A DNA stretch of 64,000 nt from an uncultured Eubacteriales bacterium. Lineage in GTDB: Bacteria; Bacillota; Clostridia; Oscillospirales; Oscillospiraceae. Every line of letters starts with the position of its first letter. Within the stretch, counting starts at the first letter, position 1. The notes beneath the pieces were generated by a model. That model saw nothing but the letters and a program-made list of their open reading frames with translations, ran no database searches and had not been told where the DNA came from. The position numbers and the translations under genes are program-made. This document shows, piece by piece, positions 21,687 to 32,141 of the stretch. The stretch covers positions 1 through 64,000 of the forward strand of contig ONPF01000019.1 in the NCBI GenBank assembly GCA_900319635.1. The letters run 5' to 3'.

Positions 21687-24372
21687 AACGCGAAAGCGCC
21701 CCTTGCTGGCAGCGAGCTTCTTCCTGCCCTTTTTCCTGCTGCTTGCCCTCTATGCCCTGCTGGGCATCGCGCCCTTCGGGGAGCAGACGCTGCTGCTGGC
21801 CGACGGGAAGGGGCAGTATCTGAGCTTTTTTGCCCTGTATCAGGACATTTTTGCCGGCCGGGCAGACCCCTTCTACAGCTTTGGCAAGCTCCTGGGCGGT
21901 CCGGTCAGCGGGCTATACGCCTATTATCTGGCAAGCCCCTTCAACCTGCTGCTTCTGCTCTTCCCCAAGGATCAGCTGGCCCTGGGGGTGAACTGGATCA
22001 TCCTGCTGAAGCTGAGCGGCTGCGGGCTGACCATGGGCGTCTATCTGAAGCATACCCGAGGCCTGCGTCCATCCAGCCTGCTCTTCACCACGGCCTACGC
22101 TCTCTGCGGCTACAACACGGCCTACGCCTGGTGCGTCATGTGGCTGGACGCGGTGCTCCTGCTGCCGCTGGTGGCGCTGGGGATCGAGCGTCTCTGGCGG
22201 GAGGGAAAGCCCCTGCTCTACATTCTGAGCCTGGGTCTTGCCATCATCAGCTGCTTTTACACGGGCTACATGCTCTGCGTCTTCTCTGTTTTGTATCTGA
22301 GCTGGCGCCTGATCTGCGACACGGAGTCCCTTCGGCGCATCCCCTGGAGGCGGCTGCTGCAGTTTGCCCTGGCCTCCCTGCTGGCCGGCGGGCTTTCCGC
22401 CTGGATGCTGCTGCCCGGCTTTCAGGCGCTGAGCGGCGGCGTGCCGGTGACGCCCTACGAATCCCTTGCCCGGCTGACTTACCCCGCGGCCACGCGGATC
22501 CTGCGCTGGCTCCCGGGCGGCCTGGGGAAGGAGAGCCTGGTGCTGCCGGTGCTGCTGCTCTGCGGCCTTTTCTTCGCCGCGGCCGTCGGCGGGCTGCTGC
22601 TGGCCTTTTTCCGGCTCCGCCGGCGTCCCGCCCTTGTTACCGCCGCTCTTTGTATCGTGTTTTTCGTGCTGTGGTACGCGCTGATCGACGTGCCCATCTG
22701 CCGGGAGGAGCTGCTGTTCTCCCGGCGCTGGATCCTGCCGAAGCTGCTGCTGGGGCTTGTCCCCTACTGGGAATTTTATGACGGCAGTCCCAATCTCTAC
22801 GCCGGCTCTCTGGCGCTGCTGCTGGGGCTGAGCTTTTTCCTGAACCGGGCGCTGAGCCGGCGGGAGAGGGCGGCGGGCGGCGTGTTTTTGCTGGTACTGC
22901 TGGCCTCGGCCTGCTTCTATCTGCCGAACCTGGTCTGGCACGGCTTTGAGGAGAACAGCTGCTTCAATTACCGCTGGTCCTTCGTCTTCTCCTTCGTGCT
23001 GCTGCTTCTGGCGGAGCGCTCCTTTGCCAAGCGGGAGGGACTGCGCCCCTCCGCGCTGCTGATCCCAGGGCTTGCCGCGGGGGCCGTTTTGGTGCTGGCG
23101 GCGCTGCGCCCCCTCTGGTTCCAGGAGAGCTGGATGCTGCTGCTTGCGGCGGCCTTCCTCTGCGTGGAGCTGGGGCTGCTGCTCCGGTGGCGGACGGGCA
23201 GCCCCGTCGCCCGCCGGCTCCTCTGCGCAACGGGGATCGCGGCCCTCTGCCTCTCGGCGGGGCTGAGCTATGCCGATCAGGCATGGCACTCCACCGCCCT
23301 CAGCACCCAAAGCGCCTCCATCGACAGCGAGCAGCGGCGCGTGGATCTCGCCCGCCCCGGGGAGGGCGAATTCTACCGCATCCGGAAAACCGGGGCGCTC
23401 AGCAACAAGAACGACCCGCTGCTCTTTGACTATGCGGGGCTGGTGCACTTCAGCTCCGCCGAAAAGCGGTCCACGATCCTCTTTCTCACCCGGATGGGGC
23501 AGCACACCTATCTGAAATACTGGGCAAACGGCGACGAGGGAGAAAGCCGCGCCGCCGACGCGCTGCTGGGCGTGGCTCGCTATCTGGGGCCGGACGCCCC
23601 CGCGGGCTACCGGGCACTCTCCGAGGGCGTCTGGGAAAATCCGGACTGGCTGCCCCTGGCCTATCTGGCCGACCGGGGCGCGGATCGGGAGCTGCCCATG
23701 GACACGGAGGTCTGCCGGAACCTCAACGGCGTTTTCCGCCTTCTGACAGGAGGCGAGGCGGAGATTTTTGCTCCGGCAGAGGCAGAGGGACTGCGCCTCA
23801 CTGTCCGGCGGGAGGATCCCCTGTATCTGCAGAGCTGGAGCCCGGCCATCACCGGCTGCATGGTATTCAGCGGCGGGGTGCCCGTGGCTGTCTTCCGCGA
23901 TCTGTATTACCCCAACGCCCTGTGCCTCGGCTCCTACCCGCCCGGCACGGAGCTGGAGATCCGGCTGAGCGGCACGGTAATCCCGCCCCCGCCCGAGATG
24001 GTGTTCTTTTACGAGGACGGCGCGGAGCTCTCCCGCTGCGTGGAGGAGCTAAGGCGGGGTGACTGCGAGACCGAGATCCTCAGCGCCTCCCACCTGGAGA
24101 TCCGCACGAAGGCAGAGGAGGAGCGTCTGCTTGTGCTGACCCTCCCCGCCGACGAGGGCTGGGCGGTGACCCTGGACGGGCAGCGCGTGGAGCCGGAGAC
24201 GGCGCTGGAGGTGCTGCTGGCGCTGCCTATTCCCGCGGGCGAGCACAGCGTCAGTCTGCGCTACACGCCCCCGGGGCTGAAGGCGGGGCTCGCGCTCTCC
24301 GTCCTGTCCCTGGCCGCCACCGCCGCCTGGGCGCTCTGGAGACGGCGCAAAGGCTTGCCTTTCCGGGCCTGA
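21679..24372 (+). CDS. YfhO family membrane protein (GT-C type glycosyltransferase-like)
   Basis: An 897-residue protein with about 12-13 membrane helices in the first 500 residues, a large extracytoplasmic domain (about 510-860), and a final helix with a basic tail (WRRRKGLPF). The N-terminal loop ADGKGQYLSFFALYQD followed by DPFYSFGKLLGG is the YfhO signature, equivalent to the acidic catalytic loop of GT-C enzymes. Family members glycosylate lipoteichoic acid or other envelope polymers using lipid-linked sugars. It is translationally coupled to the YdjC-type deacetylase. Confidence 0.88.
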   Translation: MSETRKRPLLAASFFLPFFLLLALYALLGIAPFGEQTLLLADGKGQYLSFFALYQDIFAGRADPFYSFGKLLGGPVSGLYAYYLASPFNLLLLLFPKDQLALGVNWIILLKLSGCGLTMGVYLKHTRGLRPSSLLFTTAYALCGYNTAYAWCVMWLDAVLLLPLVALGIERLWREGKPLLYILSLGLAIISCFYTGYMLCVFSVLYLSWRLICDTESLRRIPWRRLLQFALASLLAGGLSAWMLLPGFQALSGGVPVTPYESLARLTYPAATRILRWLPGGLGKESLVLPVLLLCGLFFAAAVGGLLLAFFRLRRRPALVTAALCIVFFVLWYALIDVPICREELLFSRRWILPKLLLGLVPYWEFYDGSPNLYAGSLALLLGLSFFLNRALSRRERAAGGVFLLVLLASACFYLPNLVWHGFEENSCFNYRWSFVFSFVLLLLAERSFAKREGLRPSALLIPGLAAGAVLVLAALRPLWFQESWMLLLAAAFLCVELGLLLRWRTGSPVARRLLCATGIAALCLSAGLSYADQAWHSTALSTQSASIDSEQRRVDLARPGEGEFYRIRKTGALSNKNDPLLFDYAGLVHFSSAEKRSTILFLTRMGQHTYLKYWANGDEGESRAADALLGVARYLGPDAPAGYRALSEGVWENPDWLPLAYLADRGADRELPMDTEVCRNLNGVFRLLTGGEAEIFAPAEAEGLRLTVRREDPLYLQSWSPAITGCMVFSGGVPVAVFRDLYYPNALCLGSYPPGTELEIRLSGTVIPPPPEMVFFYEDGAELSRCVEELRRGDCETEILSASHLEIRTKAEEERLLVLTLPADEGWAVTLDGQRVEPETALEVLLALPIPAGEHSVSLRYTPPGLKAGLALSVLSLAATAAWALWRRRKGLPFRA

Positions 24373-24647
24373 ACTGTTATACTGAAAGAAAGGTTGCGAA
24401 CCTGCACCCCCTCAGTCTGGCCTCCGCCTTGCGGTGCCCGAAAAAATGTTCGCGCATTCGCTTGCTCCATTTTTTCGACCGCTGCGGAAAAAGCGAGCTC
24501 GCTTCTTCCGCCACCGGCGGCGCGAGCCCGCTTTCCCCCTTGCAGGGGAGCCTACAAGGAAGAGACCCCTCAGCCATCCGGCGGACCGTAACACGCCGGA
24601 TGCCAGCTCCCCTTGCAGGGGAGCCTACAAGGAAGGATGATTTGGTA
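24373..24647. repeat. Intergenic array with two copies of the CCCCTTGCAGGGGAG repeat
   Basis: No gene. Contains hairpins around 24440-24535, then a partial repeat (24533-24562) and a full one (24566-24636: CCTCAGCCATCCG ... CGGATG, then CTCCCCTTGCAGGGGAG, CCTACAAGGAAG). The last bases AAGGAAGG serve as the Shine-Dalgarno of trxB. Confidence 0.75.
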
Positions 24648-25550
24648 ATGTACGATATTCTCATCATCGGTGGAGGCCCGGCGGGGCTGACTGCCGCCAC
24701 CTACGCCTGCCGGGCGGGCAAATCCGTCCTGGTGCTGGAAAAGGCCGCCTTCGGCGGGCAGATCACCTGGTCGCCCCGGGTGGAAAATTTCCCCGGCTTT
24801 GTGTCCATCAGCGGCAATGAGCTGGGGGACAAGCTGCTGGAGCAGGCCATGGAACAGGGCGCGGAGGTGGAGCTGGAGGAAATCACGGCTCTGCAGCAGG
24901 CGGATGGCGCCTGGCGCGCCGTCTGCGAGAGCGGCGCCTTCTATGAGGGCAGGGCGGTGATCCTGGCCACCGGCGCCAAGCCCCGGATGCTGGGCATCCG
25001 GCGGGAGGAGGAGCTGGTGGGCAGCGGCGTGGGCTACTGCGCGGTCTGCGACGGCGCCTTCTACAAGGGCAAGGCCGTGGCGGTAAACGGCGGCGGCAAC
25101 AGCGCCCTGCAGGACGCCCTGCTGCTGAGCGAGAGCTGCTCCAAGGTCTATCTCATCCACCGCCGGGATTCCTTCCGGAGCGAGCAGAAGCTGGTGGAGG
25201 CGCTGCAGGCGCGGGAGAACGTGGAGTTCGTGCTGAACGCCGCCGTCACGGAGCTTCTGGGTGCAGAGGAGCTTTCCGGCGTCACCGTGGAGCAGAACGG
25301 CCAGCGCCGCGAGATCCCCGTGGAGGGGCTCTTTGTGGCCATCGGCCATCAGCCGGATCTGGAGGCCTTTGCCCCCTGGCTCAAGCGGGACAAGGCGGGC
25401 TACGCCGACGCGGGGGAGGATTGCCTCAGCCCCACGGAGGGGCTATTTGTGGCGGGGGACTGCCGGAAGAAGTCCGTCCGCCAGCTCACCACTGCCGCCG
25501 CCGACGGCGCCGTGGCGGCCCTGGCCGCCTGCCGCTGGCTGGATCGGTGA
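24648..25550 (+). CDS. trxB: Thioredoxin-disulfide reductase
   Basis: A 300-residue flavoprotein that reduces thioredoxin. FAD site GGGPAG (8-13), redox-active CAVC (131-134) in YCAVCDG, NADPH-domain GGGNSALQDA, HRRDSFR, and the terminal FAD contact FVAGDCRKK ... RQLTTAAADGAVAA. Only the NADPH-domain GxGxxA is slightly atypical (GGGNSA), which is common in clostridial enzymes. ATG 24648 is chosen for the flavin-fold N-terminus. The RBS lies in a preceding repeat element. It may also serve the redoxin domain of NrdD, but that is inference. Confidence 0.93.
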   Translation: MYDILIIGGGPAGLTAATYACRAGKSVLVLEKAAFGGQITWSPRVENFPGFVSISGNELGDKLLEQAMEQGAEVELEEITALQQADGAWRAVCESGAFYEGRAVILATGAKPRMLGIRREEELVGSGVGYCAVCDGAFYKGKAVAVNGGGNSALQDALLLSESCSKVYLIHRRDSFRSEQKLVEALQARENVEFVLNAAVTELLGAEELSGVTVEQNGQRREIPVEGLFVAIGHQPDLEAFAPWLKRDKAGYADAGEDCLSPTEGLFVAGDCRKKSVRQLTTAAADGAVAALAACRWLDR

Positions 25551-25579
25551 ATCAGCTTTGCGTTTTGCGTTTTGAGCAC

Positions 25580-25611
25580 AATCCCCCCGGGGCAACAGCC
25601 CCGGGGGGATT
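25580..25611 (+). terminator. trxB terminator
   Basis: AATCCCCCCGGGG/CCCCGGGGGGATT, a 13-bp stem with 6-base loop. It is preceded by the stop-proximal tract TTTGCGTTTTGCGTTTTGAG. Confidence 0.8.
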
Positions 25612-25649
25612 CCACTATAGACCTATCAGGTTTCTTTCCTTGCAAGCCG

Positions 25650-25731
25650 TAGGGCCGAGCAGTGCTCGGCCGTTTCTTGTTCGCCGAACAATGGGCGGCG
25701 CTGCGGCGCGGCAATCGTTCTTTGCTCAGCC
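25650..25731. repeat. Composite intergenic repeat
   Basis: GCAAGCCGTAGGG, the CCGAGCAGTGCTCGG hairpin, then GCGGCGCTGCGGCGCGGCAATCG. Same family as 20383-20486. Confidence 0.65.
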
Positions 25732-26535
25732 TCGGCCGATGTTGAGCATGCCCCAGCCCGACTGACCGGGCTCCGCCAGCTCGTCGGTCTGGCGGATCTC
25801 CAGCTCCCGGGCGATGTGCTCCAGGGTCTCCAGATCGTCGCTGCCGCCGATGACGACCATGTAGCCCTGGCTCTCGCTGAAGAGGATCACATAGTTCTCG
25901 GGCCCGCGCTCCTCCATGTAGAGCATCTCCACCTTTGTCACCGACAGATCGTCCCAGGTATCGGTCTCCACCGTCTGATACTCCCCCCAAAGGGTCATGC
26001 GTTTTCCCGGTTCGGCATAGTAGAGGCTGATCTGGTACTGGACGCCCAGGTCGCCGTAGCTGCCAAACTGGCCGCGGTCGCGCCACAGGTAGGTCTGCCA
26101 GTCCTCCGCATTCCAGCGCACCTCGACGCCGTCTCTCCAGACATGGTTGGGAAACGCAGGCAGCCAGCCGGGGCGAAATTCCACCTTGTACACCGGCGTG
26201 TCTCCCTCCCAGGTAAAGGTCAGCCCCTCCGCCGGGAGCTGCGGCCCCGCCTCATAGTCCCAGTTGCCCTCCTCGTCCCGGATGTAATAGGATCCGGGCT
26301 GCAGCTTCTCCTCCGTGGCGGGGCGGACGTTCATGCCGAAGAGCCCCGCCGCGTAGGCGCCCGCCCCCAGGGCCAGCAGCAGCACCGCCGCCAGGGCCAG
26401 GGTCACGGCCTTTTTGGTAAGGCGCCGGGGTTTTCGATTTGTCTCATGGTTCATGGCTTTTTTTACCTCCGTCATCGTGTCGGCGGAGGCGTGGAGGCGG
26501 CCGAAGACCGCCTGGAATTTTTCCTGATCCGTCAT
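25726..26535 (-). CDS. Membrane-anchored regulator paired with an ECF sigma factor (putative anti-sigma)
   Basis: A 269-residue protein: a short cytosolic N-terminus (MTDQEKFQAVFGRLHASADTM) followed by a basic stretch, one membrane helix (about residues 43-63, VTLALAAVLLLALGAGAYAAG), then an extracellular domain of about 200 residues ending in a beta-rich, acidic region. The layout and position 5 bases after an ECF sigma gene match single-pass anti-sigma or DUF4367-like regulators. The domain itself is not recognised. ATG 26535 follows GGAGGAGTGAATAGC. Confidence 0.78.
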   Translation of the reverse strand: MTDQEKFQAVFGRLHASADTMTEVKKAMNHETNRKPRRLTKKAVTLALAAVLLLALGAGAYAAGLFGMNVRPATEEKLQPGSYYIRDEEGNWDYEAGPQLPAEGLTFTWEGDTPVYKVEFRPGWLPAFPNHVWRDGVEVRWNAEDWQTYLWRDRGQFGSYGDLGVQYQISLYYAEPGKRMTLWGEYQTVETDTWDDLSVTKVEMLYMEERGPENYVILFSESQGYMVVIGGSDDLETLEHIARELEIRQTDELAEPGQSGWGMLNIGRG

Positions 26536-26540
26536 GCTAT

Positions 26541-27008
26541 TCACTCCTCCGTCAGTTGCTCTCTGAGCTTTGCCCTCGCCCGGTGGAGCCGGGTGCTCAC
26601 GGTGTTCTCCGGCAGCCCCAGCAGCGCGCCGATCTCCCGCACCGAGTAGCCGAAGAAATAGTGCAGCAGCAGGGGCAGGCGGTACTTTCGCTCCAGCCCC
26701 ATCACGGCCAGGAACAGCGCCGTGTGATCCGGCTGCTCGAAGCCCAGGGTCTCGGCGTAGTCCTCCAGCGACTCCCGCCGCCGCCAGGAGCTGCGAAACA
26801 GCGCCTTGCAGCGGTTGAGGGTCACCCGCACCAGCCAGTTGCGCAGGTGCTCCTGGGAGGCGAATTCCTTCTCCTCCCGCCAGAGCGCCAGCAGCACCTC
26901 CTGGGTCACATCGTCGGCGTCTTCCCGGTTTTTTGTGTAGCTGTAGGCCAGGCGGAACACGGTGTCCTTCCACCGCTCCGCCGCCGCGACAAAGCTCTCG
27001 TCCGTCAT
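26541..27008 (-). CDS. ECF RNA polymerase sigma factor
   Basis: A 155-residue sigma-70 family protein. Region 2 spans about residues 10-75 (FRLAYSYTKNREDADDVTQEVLLALW, then LRNWLVRVTLNRCK). Region 4 spans about 100-150 (LLLHYFFGYSVREIGALLGLPENTVSTRLHRARAKL). Length is normal for ECF sigma. It is followed after 5 bases by its membrane regulator gene. It likely recognises an envelope or antibiotic stress signal through that partner, which is inferred from architecture only. Confidence 0.9.
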   Translation of the reverse strand: MTDESFVAAAERWKDTVFRLAYSYTKNREDADDVTQEVLLALWREEKEFASQEHLRNWLVRVTLNRCKALFRSSWRRRESLEDYAETLGFEQPDHTALFLAVMGLERKYRLPLLLHYFFGYSVREIGALLGLPENTVSTRLHRARAKLREQLTEE

Positions 27009-27089
27009 AGCTATGAACCTTTCAACAATGAAGCTTCACCCTGAATATGCGCCGGCGGGCGGATTCCTTTCACCCGCCCGAAAAAATTT

Positions 27090-27120
27090 CTCCCCCGGCC
27101 GCTGGCGGTCGGGGGAGATC
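27090..27120 (-). terminator. dnaJ / heat-shock operon terminator
   Basis: CTCCCCCG ... CGGGGGAG stem followed, on the minus strand, by AAATTTTTTCGG. It lies 8 bases past the dnaJ stop. Confidence 0.85.
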
Positions 27121-27124
27121 GCTT

Positions 27125-28279
<1,155 letters not shown>

Positions 28280-28383
28280 CGGAATACTCCTTGATACGCA
28301 CCATTGAGCTGAGGATCGCTCCTCAGCTCAATGGCCGATGTTTGCGGGGGAAACTGTGAAAGGGAAAGAGAGGATAGAGAAAG
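28280..28383. other. dnaK-dnaJ spacer with a perfect 14-bp hairpin
   Basis: CCATTGAGCTGAGG (28301-28314) pairs with CCTCAGCTCAATGG (28321-28334). There is no T-run on the minus strand, so it is a likely processing or stability element rather than a terminator. Confidence 0.55.
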
Positions 28384-28500
28384 TGAAAAACGAAAAATGA
28401 AAAATGAAAAATTATGGTGTGCCGCATAGCGGCACGGATTTTAATCCATCCCCGAAGGGGATACCAAGATTATTCATTATTCGTTATTCATTTTTCATTT
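28384..28500. repeat. Inverted-repeat-bounded element E1 (AAAAATG heptamers)
   Basis: Left arm of GAAAAATG units (28384-28415), two inner hairpins (GTGCCGC/GCGGCAC and ATCCCC/GGGGAT), and a right arm TTATTCATTTTTCATTT (28470-28500) complementary in style to the left. The right arm begins at the dnaK stop codon. Confidence 0.7.
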
Positions 28501-30358
28501 ATTTCTGGTCGTCGTCCACCACGGTGTAGTCGGCATCGTAGTAGTCCTGACCGCCCTGGCCGCCCTGGGGACCCTGGGGGCCCTGCTGGTACTGGCTGGG
28601 GTCAAAGCCCTGGCCGGGCTGGCCGCCCGCCTGCTGATACAGCTTCTCGCTGATCTTGTAGAAGGCCTGGGTCAGCTCCTCGGTGGCGGACTTGATGGCG
28701 GCGGAGTCGGTGCCGGTGAGGGCGGTCTTCAGGGCCTGGAGCTTCTGCTCCACCTCGGCCTTCTCCGCGCCGTCCAGCTTGTCGCCCAGGTCTGCGATGG
28801 TCTTCTCGGTCTGGTAGACCATCTGATCGCCCTGGTTGCGGATGTCAACCTCTTCCTTGCGCTTCTGATCCTCGGCGGCGTACATCTCGGCCTCCTTCAC
28901 GGCCTTGTCGATGTCTTCCTTGGACATGTTGGTGGAGGCGGTGATGGTGATGTGCTGCTCCTTGCCGGTACCCAGATCCTTGGCGGAGACGTTCACGATG
29001 CCGTTGGCGTCGATATCGAAGGTGACCTCGATCTGCGGCACGCCGCGGCGGGCCGGGGCGATGCCGTCCAGATGGAAGCGGCCCAGGCTCTTGTTGTAGG
29101 CGGCCATCTCCCGCTCGCCCTGCAGGACGTTGACCTCAACGGAGGTCTGGTTGTCGGCTGCGGTGGAGAAGACCTGGCTCTTGCGGGTAGGAATGGTGGT
29201 GTTGCGCTCGATGAGCTTGGTGCACACGCCGCCCAGGGTCTCGATGCCCAGAGACAGCGGGGTCACGTCCAGCAGCAGGATGCCCTTCACGTCGCCGCCC
29301 AGGACGCCGCCCTGGATGGCAGCGCCGATGGCCACGCACTCGTCGGGGTTGATGCCCTTGAAGCCTTCCTTGCCCACCAGGGACTTGACCATATCCTGCA
29401 CGGCGGGGATCCGGCTGGAGCCGCCCACCAGCAGAACCTTGCTGATGTCGCTGGGCTGCAGGCCGGCGTCGGACAGAGCCTGGCGCACGGGGCCGGCGGT
29501 CTTTTCCACCAGATGGTGGGTCAGCTCATTGAACTTGGCCCGGGTCAGGGTCACGTCCAGGTGCTTGGGGCCGGTGGCGTCGGCGGTGATATAGGGCAGA
29601 TTGATGTTGGAGGTGGTGACGCTGGAGAGCTCCACCTTGGCCTTCTCGGCAGCCTCGCGCAGACGCTGCATGGCAACCTTGTCCTGGCTCAGGTCGATGC
29701 CCTCGGCCTTGCGGAATTCGTCCACCAGGTACTGGGTGATGCAGGCGTCAAAGTCGTCGCCGCCCAGGCGGTTGTTGCCGGCCGTGGCCAGAACCTCGAT
29801 GATGCCGTCGCCGATCTCCAGCACGGACACGTCGAAGGTGCCGCCGCCCAGGTCGTAGACCATGATCTTCTGGTCGCTCTCCTTGTCCAGACCGTAGGCC
29901 AGAGCGGCCGCGGTGGGCTCGTTGATGATGCGCTTGACATCAAGGCCGGCGATCTTGCCGGCGTCCTTGGTGGCCTGACGCTGAGCGTCGGTGAAGTAAG
30001 CGGGGACGGTGATGACCGCCTCGGTGACGGTCTGGCCCAGATAGGCCTCGGCGTCCGCCTTCAGCTTCTGCAGCACCATGGCGGAGATCTCCTGGGGGGT
30101 ATAGGCCTTGTTGTCGATGGTGACTTTGTAGTTGGAGCCCATCTCGCGCTTGATGGAGGAGATGGTGCGGTCGGGGTTGGTGATGGCCTGGCGCTTTGCC
30201 ACCTGGCCCACCATGCGCTCGCCGGTCTTGGCGAAGGCCACCACGGACGGGGTGGTGCGGGCGCCCTCGGCGTTGGCGATGACGACAGCTTCGCCGCCTT
30301 CCATCACGGCGACGCAGCTATTGGTTGTACCGAGATCAATACCGATAATCTTACTCAT
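28499..30358 (-). CDS. dnaK: Chaperone protein DnaK (Hsp70)
   Basis: A 619-residue ATP-driven chaperone. Nucleotide-binding domain: [14 protein letters not shown], the adenosine-site [14 protein letters not shown], and the phosphate loop [15 protein letters not shown]. Substrate-binding beta domain: [11 protein letters not shown] and beyond. The helical lid ends in a Gly/Gln/Pro-rich tail and an acidic end, [12 protein letters not shown]. The ATPase domain lacks the roughly 24-residue insertion of Gram-negative DnaK, as usual in Gram-positives. It follows grpE with a 72-base gap that holds a GCCGAGC/GCTCGGC hairpin repeat. Confidence 0.98.
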   Translation of the reverse strand: MSKIIGIDLGTTNSCVAVMEGGEAVVIANAEGARTTPSVVAFAKTGERMVGQVAKRQAITNPDRTISSIKREMGSNYKVTIDNKAYTPQEISAMVLQKLKADAEAYLGQTVTEAVITVPAYFTDAQRQATKDAGKIAGLDVKRIINEPTAAALAYGLDKESDQKIMVYDLGGGTFDVSVLEIGDGIIEVLATAGNNRLGGDDFDACITQYLVDEFRKAEGIDLSQDKVAMQRLREAAEKAKVELSSVTTSNINLPYITADATGPKHLDVTLTRAKFNELTHHLVEKTAGPVRQALSDAGLQPSDISKVLLVGGSSRIPAVQDMVKSLVGKEGFKGINPDECVAIGAAIQGGVLGGDVKGILLLDVTPLSLGIETLGGVCTKLIERNTTIPTRKSQVFSTAADNQTSVEVNVLQGEREMAAYNKSLGRFHLDGIAPARRGVPQIEVTFDIDANGIVNVSAKDLGTGKEQHITITASTNMSKEDIDKAVKEAEMYAAEDQKRKEEVDIRNQGDQMVYQTEKTIADLGDKLDGAEKAEVEQKLQALKTALTGTDSAAIKSATEELTQAFYKISEKLYQQAGGQPGQGFDPSQYQQGPQGPQGGQGGQDYYDADYTVVDDDQK

Positions 30359-30398
30359 TTTTTTGTCCTCCTATATAAAAGTGATGTGTATACTTTTT

Positions 30399-30428
30399 TG
30401 GTTCGCCGAGCAATGCTCGGCGCTACAA
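30399..30428. repeat. Short hairpin repeat between grpE and dnaK
   Basis: GTTCGCCGAGCAATGCTCGGCGCTAC; GCCGAGCA/TGCTCGGC stem. Same core as the repeat at 25650. Confidence 0.6.
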
Positions 30429-30430
30429 AA

Positions 30431-31048
30431 CTAATTGGCCACCTTGACCATGGCGAAGCGGATCACCTTGTCGTTCACCGTGAAGCCCTCCTGAAAGACC
30501 TCCACGATGGTGTTCTCGCCCTGGCTCTCGTCGTCCACATGCATGACGGCGTTGTGCAGCTTCGGATCAAAGGTCTTGCCCAGGCTCTCGATCTTCTTCA
30601 CGCCCAGCTTTTCCAGGGTGGCGTTGAACTGGGTCATGATCATCTCCACGCCCTTGCGGTAGGCCTCGTCCTCGGTGCCCTGCTTCAGGGCCCGCTCCAG
30701 GTTGTCGTACACCGGCAGGAACTGCTGCACGGCGTTGGCCCGGATCTCGCTGTAGAGATTGTCCTTCTCCTTCTGGCTGCGGCGGCGGAAGTTGTCATAC
30801 TCGGCGCAGATGCGCAGATACTTGTCGTTGAGGGCGGCCTTTTCCTTTTCCAGGGCTTCCTTCTCCGCCTCCAGGGCGCTCACGCGCTCGTCTTCCTTCT
30901 TTTTCCCGAATTTCTTTTCCTTTTTTTCTTCCTTCTTGTCGGCCTTTTTGTCGGTTTTTTCCTCGGCGGGGGTCTCCGGCTTTTCTTCTGCCGCAGGCTC
31001 TGCCTCGGTCTCCGGCGCGGTCTCCTGCTTATCCTTTTCTTCGTTCAT
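30431..31048 (-). CDS. grpE: Nucleotide exchange factor GrpE
   Basis: A 205-residue cochaperone that releases ADP from DnaK. A long, highly charged N-terminal tail (Glu/Lys/Ala-rich, residues 1-58) leads into the dimeric coiled coil (ALEAEKEALEKEKAALNDKYLRICAEYDNFRRR). The C-terminal beta wing follows, with HNAVMHVDDESQGENTIVEVFQEGFTVNDKVIRFAMVKVAN. It overlaps the end of hrcA by 20 bases, so the two are translationally coupled. Confidence 0.96.
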   Translation of the reverse strand: MNEEKDKQETAPETEAEPAAEEKPETPAEEKTDKKADKKEEKKEKKFGKKKEDERVSALEAEKEALEKEKAALNDKYLRICAEYDNFRRRSQKEKDNLYSEIRANAVQQFLPVYDNLERALKQGTEDEAYRKGVEMIMTQFNATLEKLGVKKIESLGKTFDPKLHNAVMHVDDESQGENTIVEVFQEGFTVNDKVIRFAMVKVAN

Positions 31049-32129
31049 GTCCGTCGTCTATCTCCTTGATGATGAGTTTGTTGTGCATGCCCTCGGGGGG
31101 CGCCTCGCCTCCGCCCAGGCGGCGGCTGAGGCCGGCGGCCAGGAAGCTGAGCTTGGCGGCCACGGCGGAATAGTCCATTCTCGTTGGCCCCACCACGCCG
31201 ATCAGCCCTCGGGTATTGTCCCCGGCATCGTAGCTTGCGATGACCACGCTGGAGTCCTTCAGCTCCTCGGCCACGTTCTCCGGGCCGATGAGCACCCGCA
31301 CCTCGTCGCTGCCGCCCAGGCTCTCCGCCGCGGGGAGGATGTAGCCTCCGCCGGAGAGATAGCTCATGAGCTTGTGGGCCTTGTCCGGGTTCCGGAACTC
31401 CGGCTGGTTCAGCAGCCTGTTCTCGCCGGAGAGGAAGGCGGTGGGGGTGTTGGCCTCGGTGAGAGTCTCCAGCACGAAGGCGGACACCACAGCCGTGAGG
31501 CCCAGGGTATCGTCCGCCGCCCGCTCGGCGGCGTGGATGCGGGTGGGTGTGATCTCCGCCTCCGGGATGCCGGTGAAGTTTGCGTTGAACAGCGTCGCCA
31601 GGCGCTGCACCAGCTCCTGATCCACCGAGATCGGCAGATGCACCAGCTTGCTCTTGACCGCGTTGGTGGACAGCATCAGCACGATGATGAAGTTGTTGGC
31701 GTCCACATAGATGAGGTCGAAGCGCTTTACCGTCACCGCGCTTTGGGCGGTCAGGGCCAGGGCGGGGTAATTGGTGAGCTGGGAGGCCAGCTTGCTCACG
31801 TCCTTGATGGTGTCTTCCAGCTCCCGGAGCTTCTGGTTCAGGCGGCGGTTCATCTCCTCCGTCTCCTCCAGGCTCATCTTCTGCTTGGCCATGAGCTCGT
31901 TGACATACATCCGGTAGCCCATGGGGGTGGGGACGCGGCCTGCCGAGGTGTGAGGCTGCTCCAGGTAACCCAGGCTCACCAGCTCCGCAAGCTCGTTGCG
32001 GATGGTGGCGGAGGAGCAGTGCAGCTCGCCGCTCTGGGCGATGGCCTTGCTGCCCACAGGCTCGGCGGTGCGAATATACTCATCCACAACGGCGGCCAGT
32101 ATTTTCTTTTTCCGTTCACTGATACCCAT
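31029..32129 (-). CDS. hrcA: Heat-inducible transcription repressor HrcA
   Basis: A 366-residue repressor that binds CIRCE and is refolded by the GroE system. The N-terminal winged helix (residues 3-75: SERKKKILAAVVDEYIRTAEPVGSKAI, SSATIRNELAELVSLGYLEQPHTSAGRVPT) is classic, followed by the GAF-like dimerisation domain, ending near GPTRMDY. ATG 32129 has AGGTGG five bases upstream; a GTG three codons earlier would leave no room for an RBS after the CIRCE half-site. First gene of the hrcA-grpE-dnaK-dnaJ operon, autoregulated. Confidence 0.96.
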   Translation of the reverse strand: MGISERKKKILAAVVDEYIRTAEPVGSKAIAQSGELHCSSATIRNELAELVSLGYLEQPHTSAGRVPTPMGYRMYVNELMAKQKMSLEETEEMNRRLNQKLRELEDTIKDVSKLASQLTNYPALALTAQSAVTVKRFDLIYVDANNFIIVLMLSTNAVKSKLVHLPISVDQELVQRLATLFNANFTGIPEAEITPTRIHAAERAADDTLGLTAVVSAFVLETLTEANTPTAFLSGENRLLNQPEFRNPDKAHKLMSYLSGGGYILPAAESLGGSDEVRVLIGPENVAEELKDSSVVIASYDAGDNTRGLIGVVGPTRMDYSAVAAKLSFLAAGLSRRLGGGEAPPEGMHNKLIIKEIDDGHERRKG

Positions 32130-32141
32130 GTCGTCCACCTG

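Noticed and set aside
28952..31069. 705-codon open frame antisense to dnaK and grpE
   Set aside because: Mirror of the dnaK/grpE codon bias; no RBS and no motifs.
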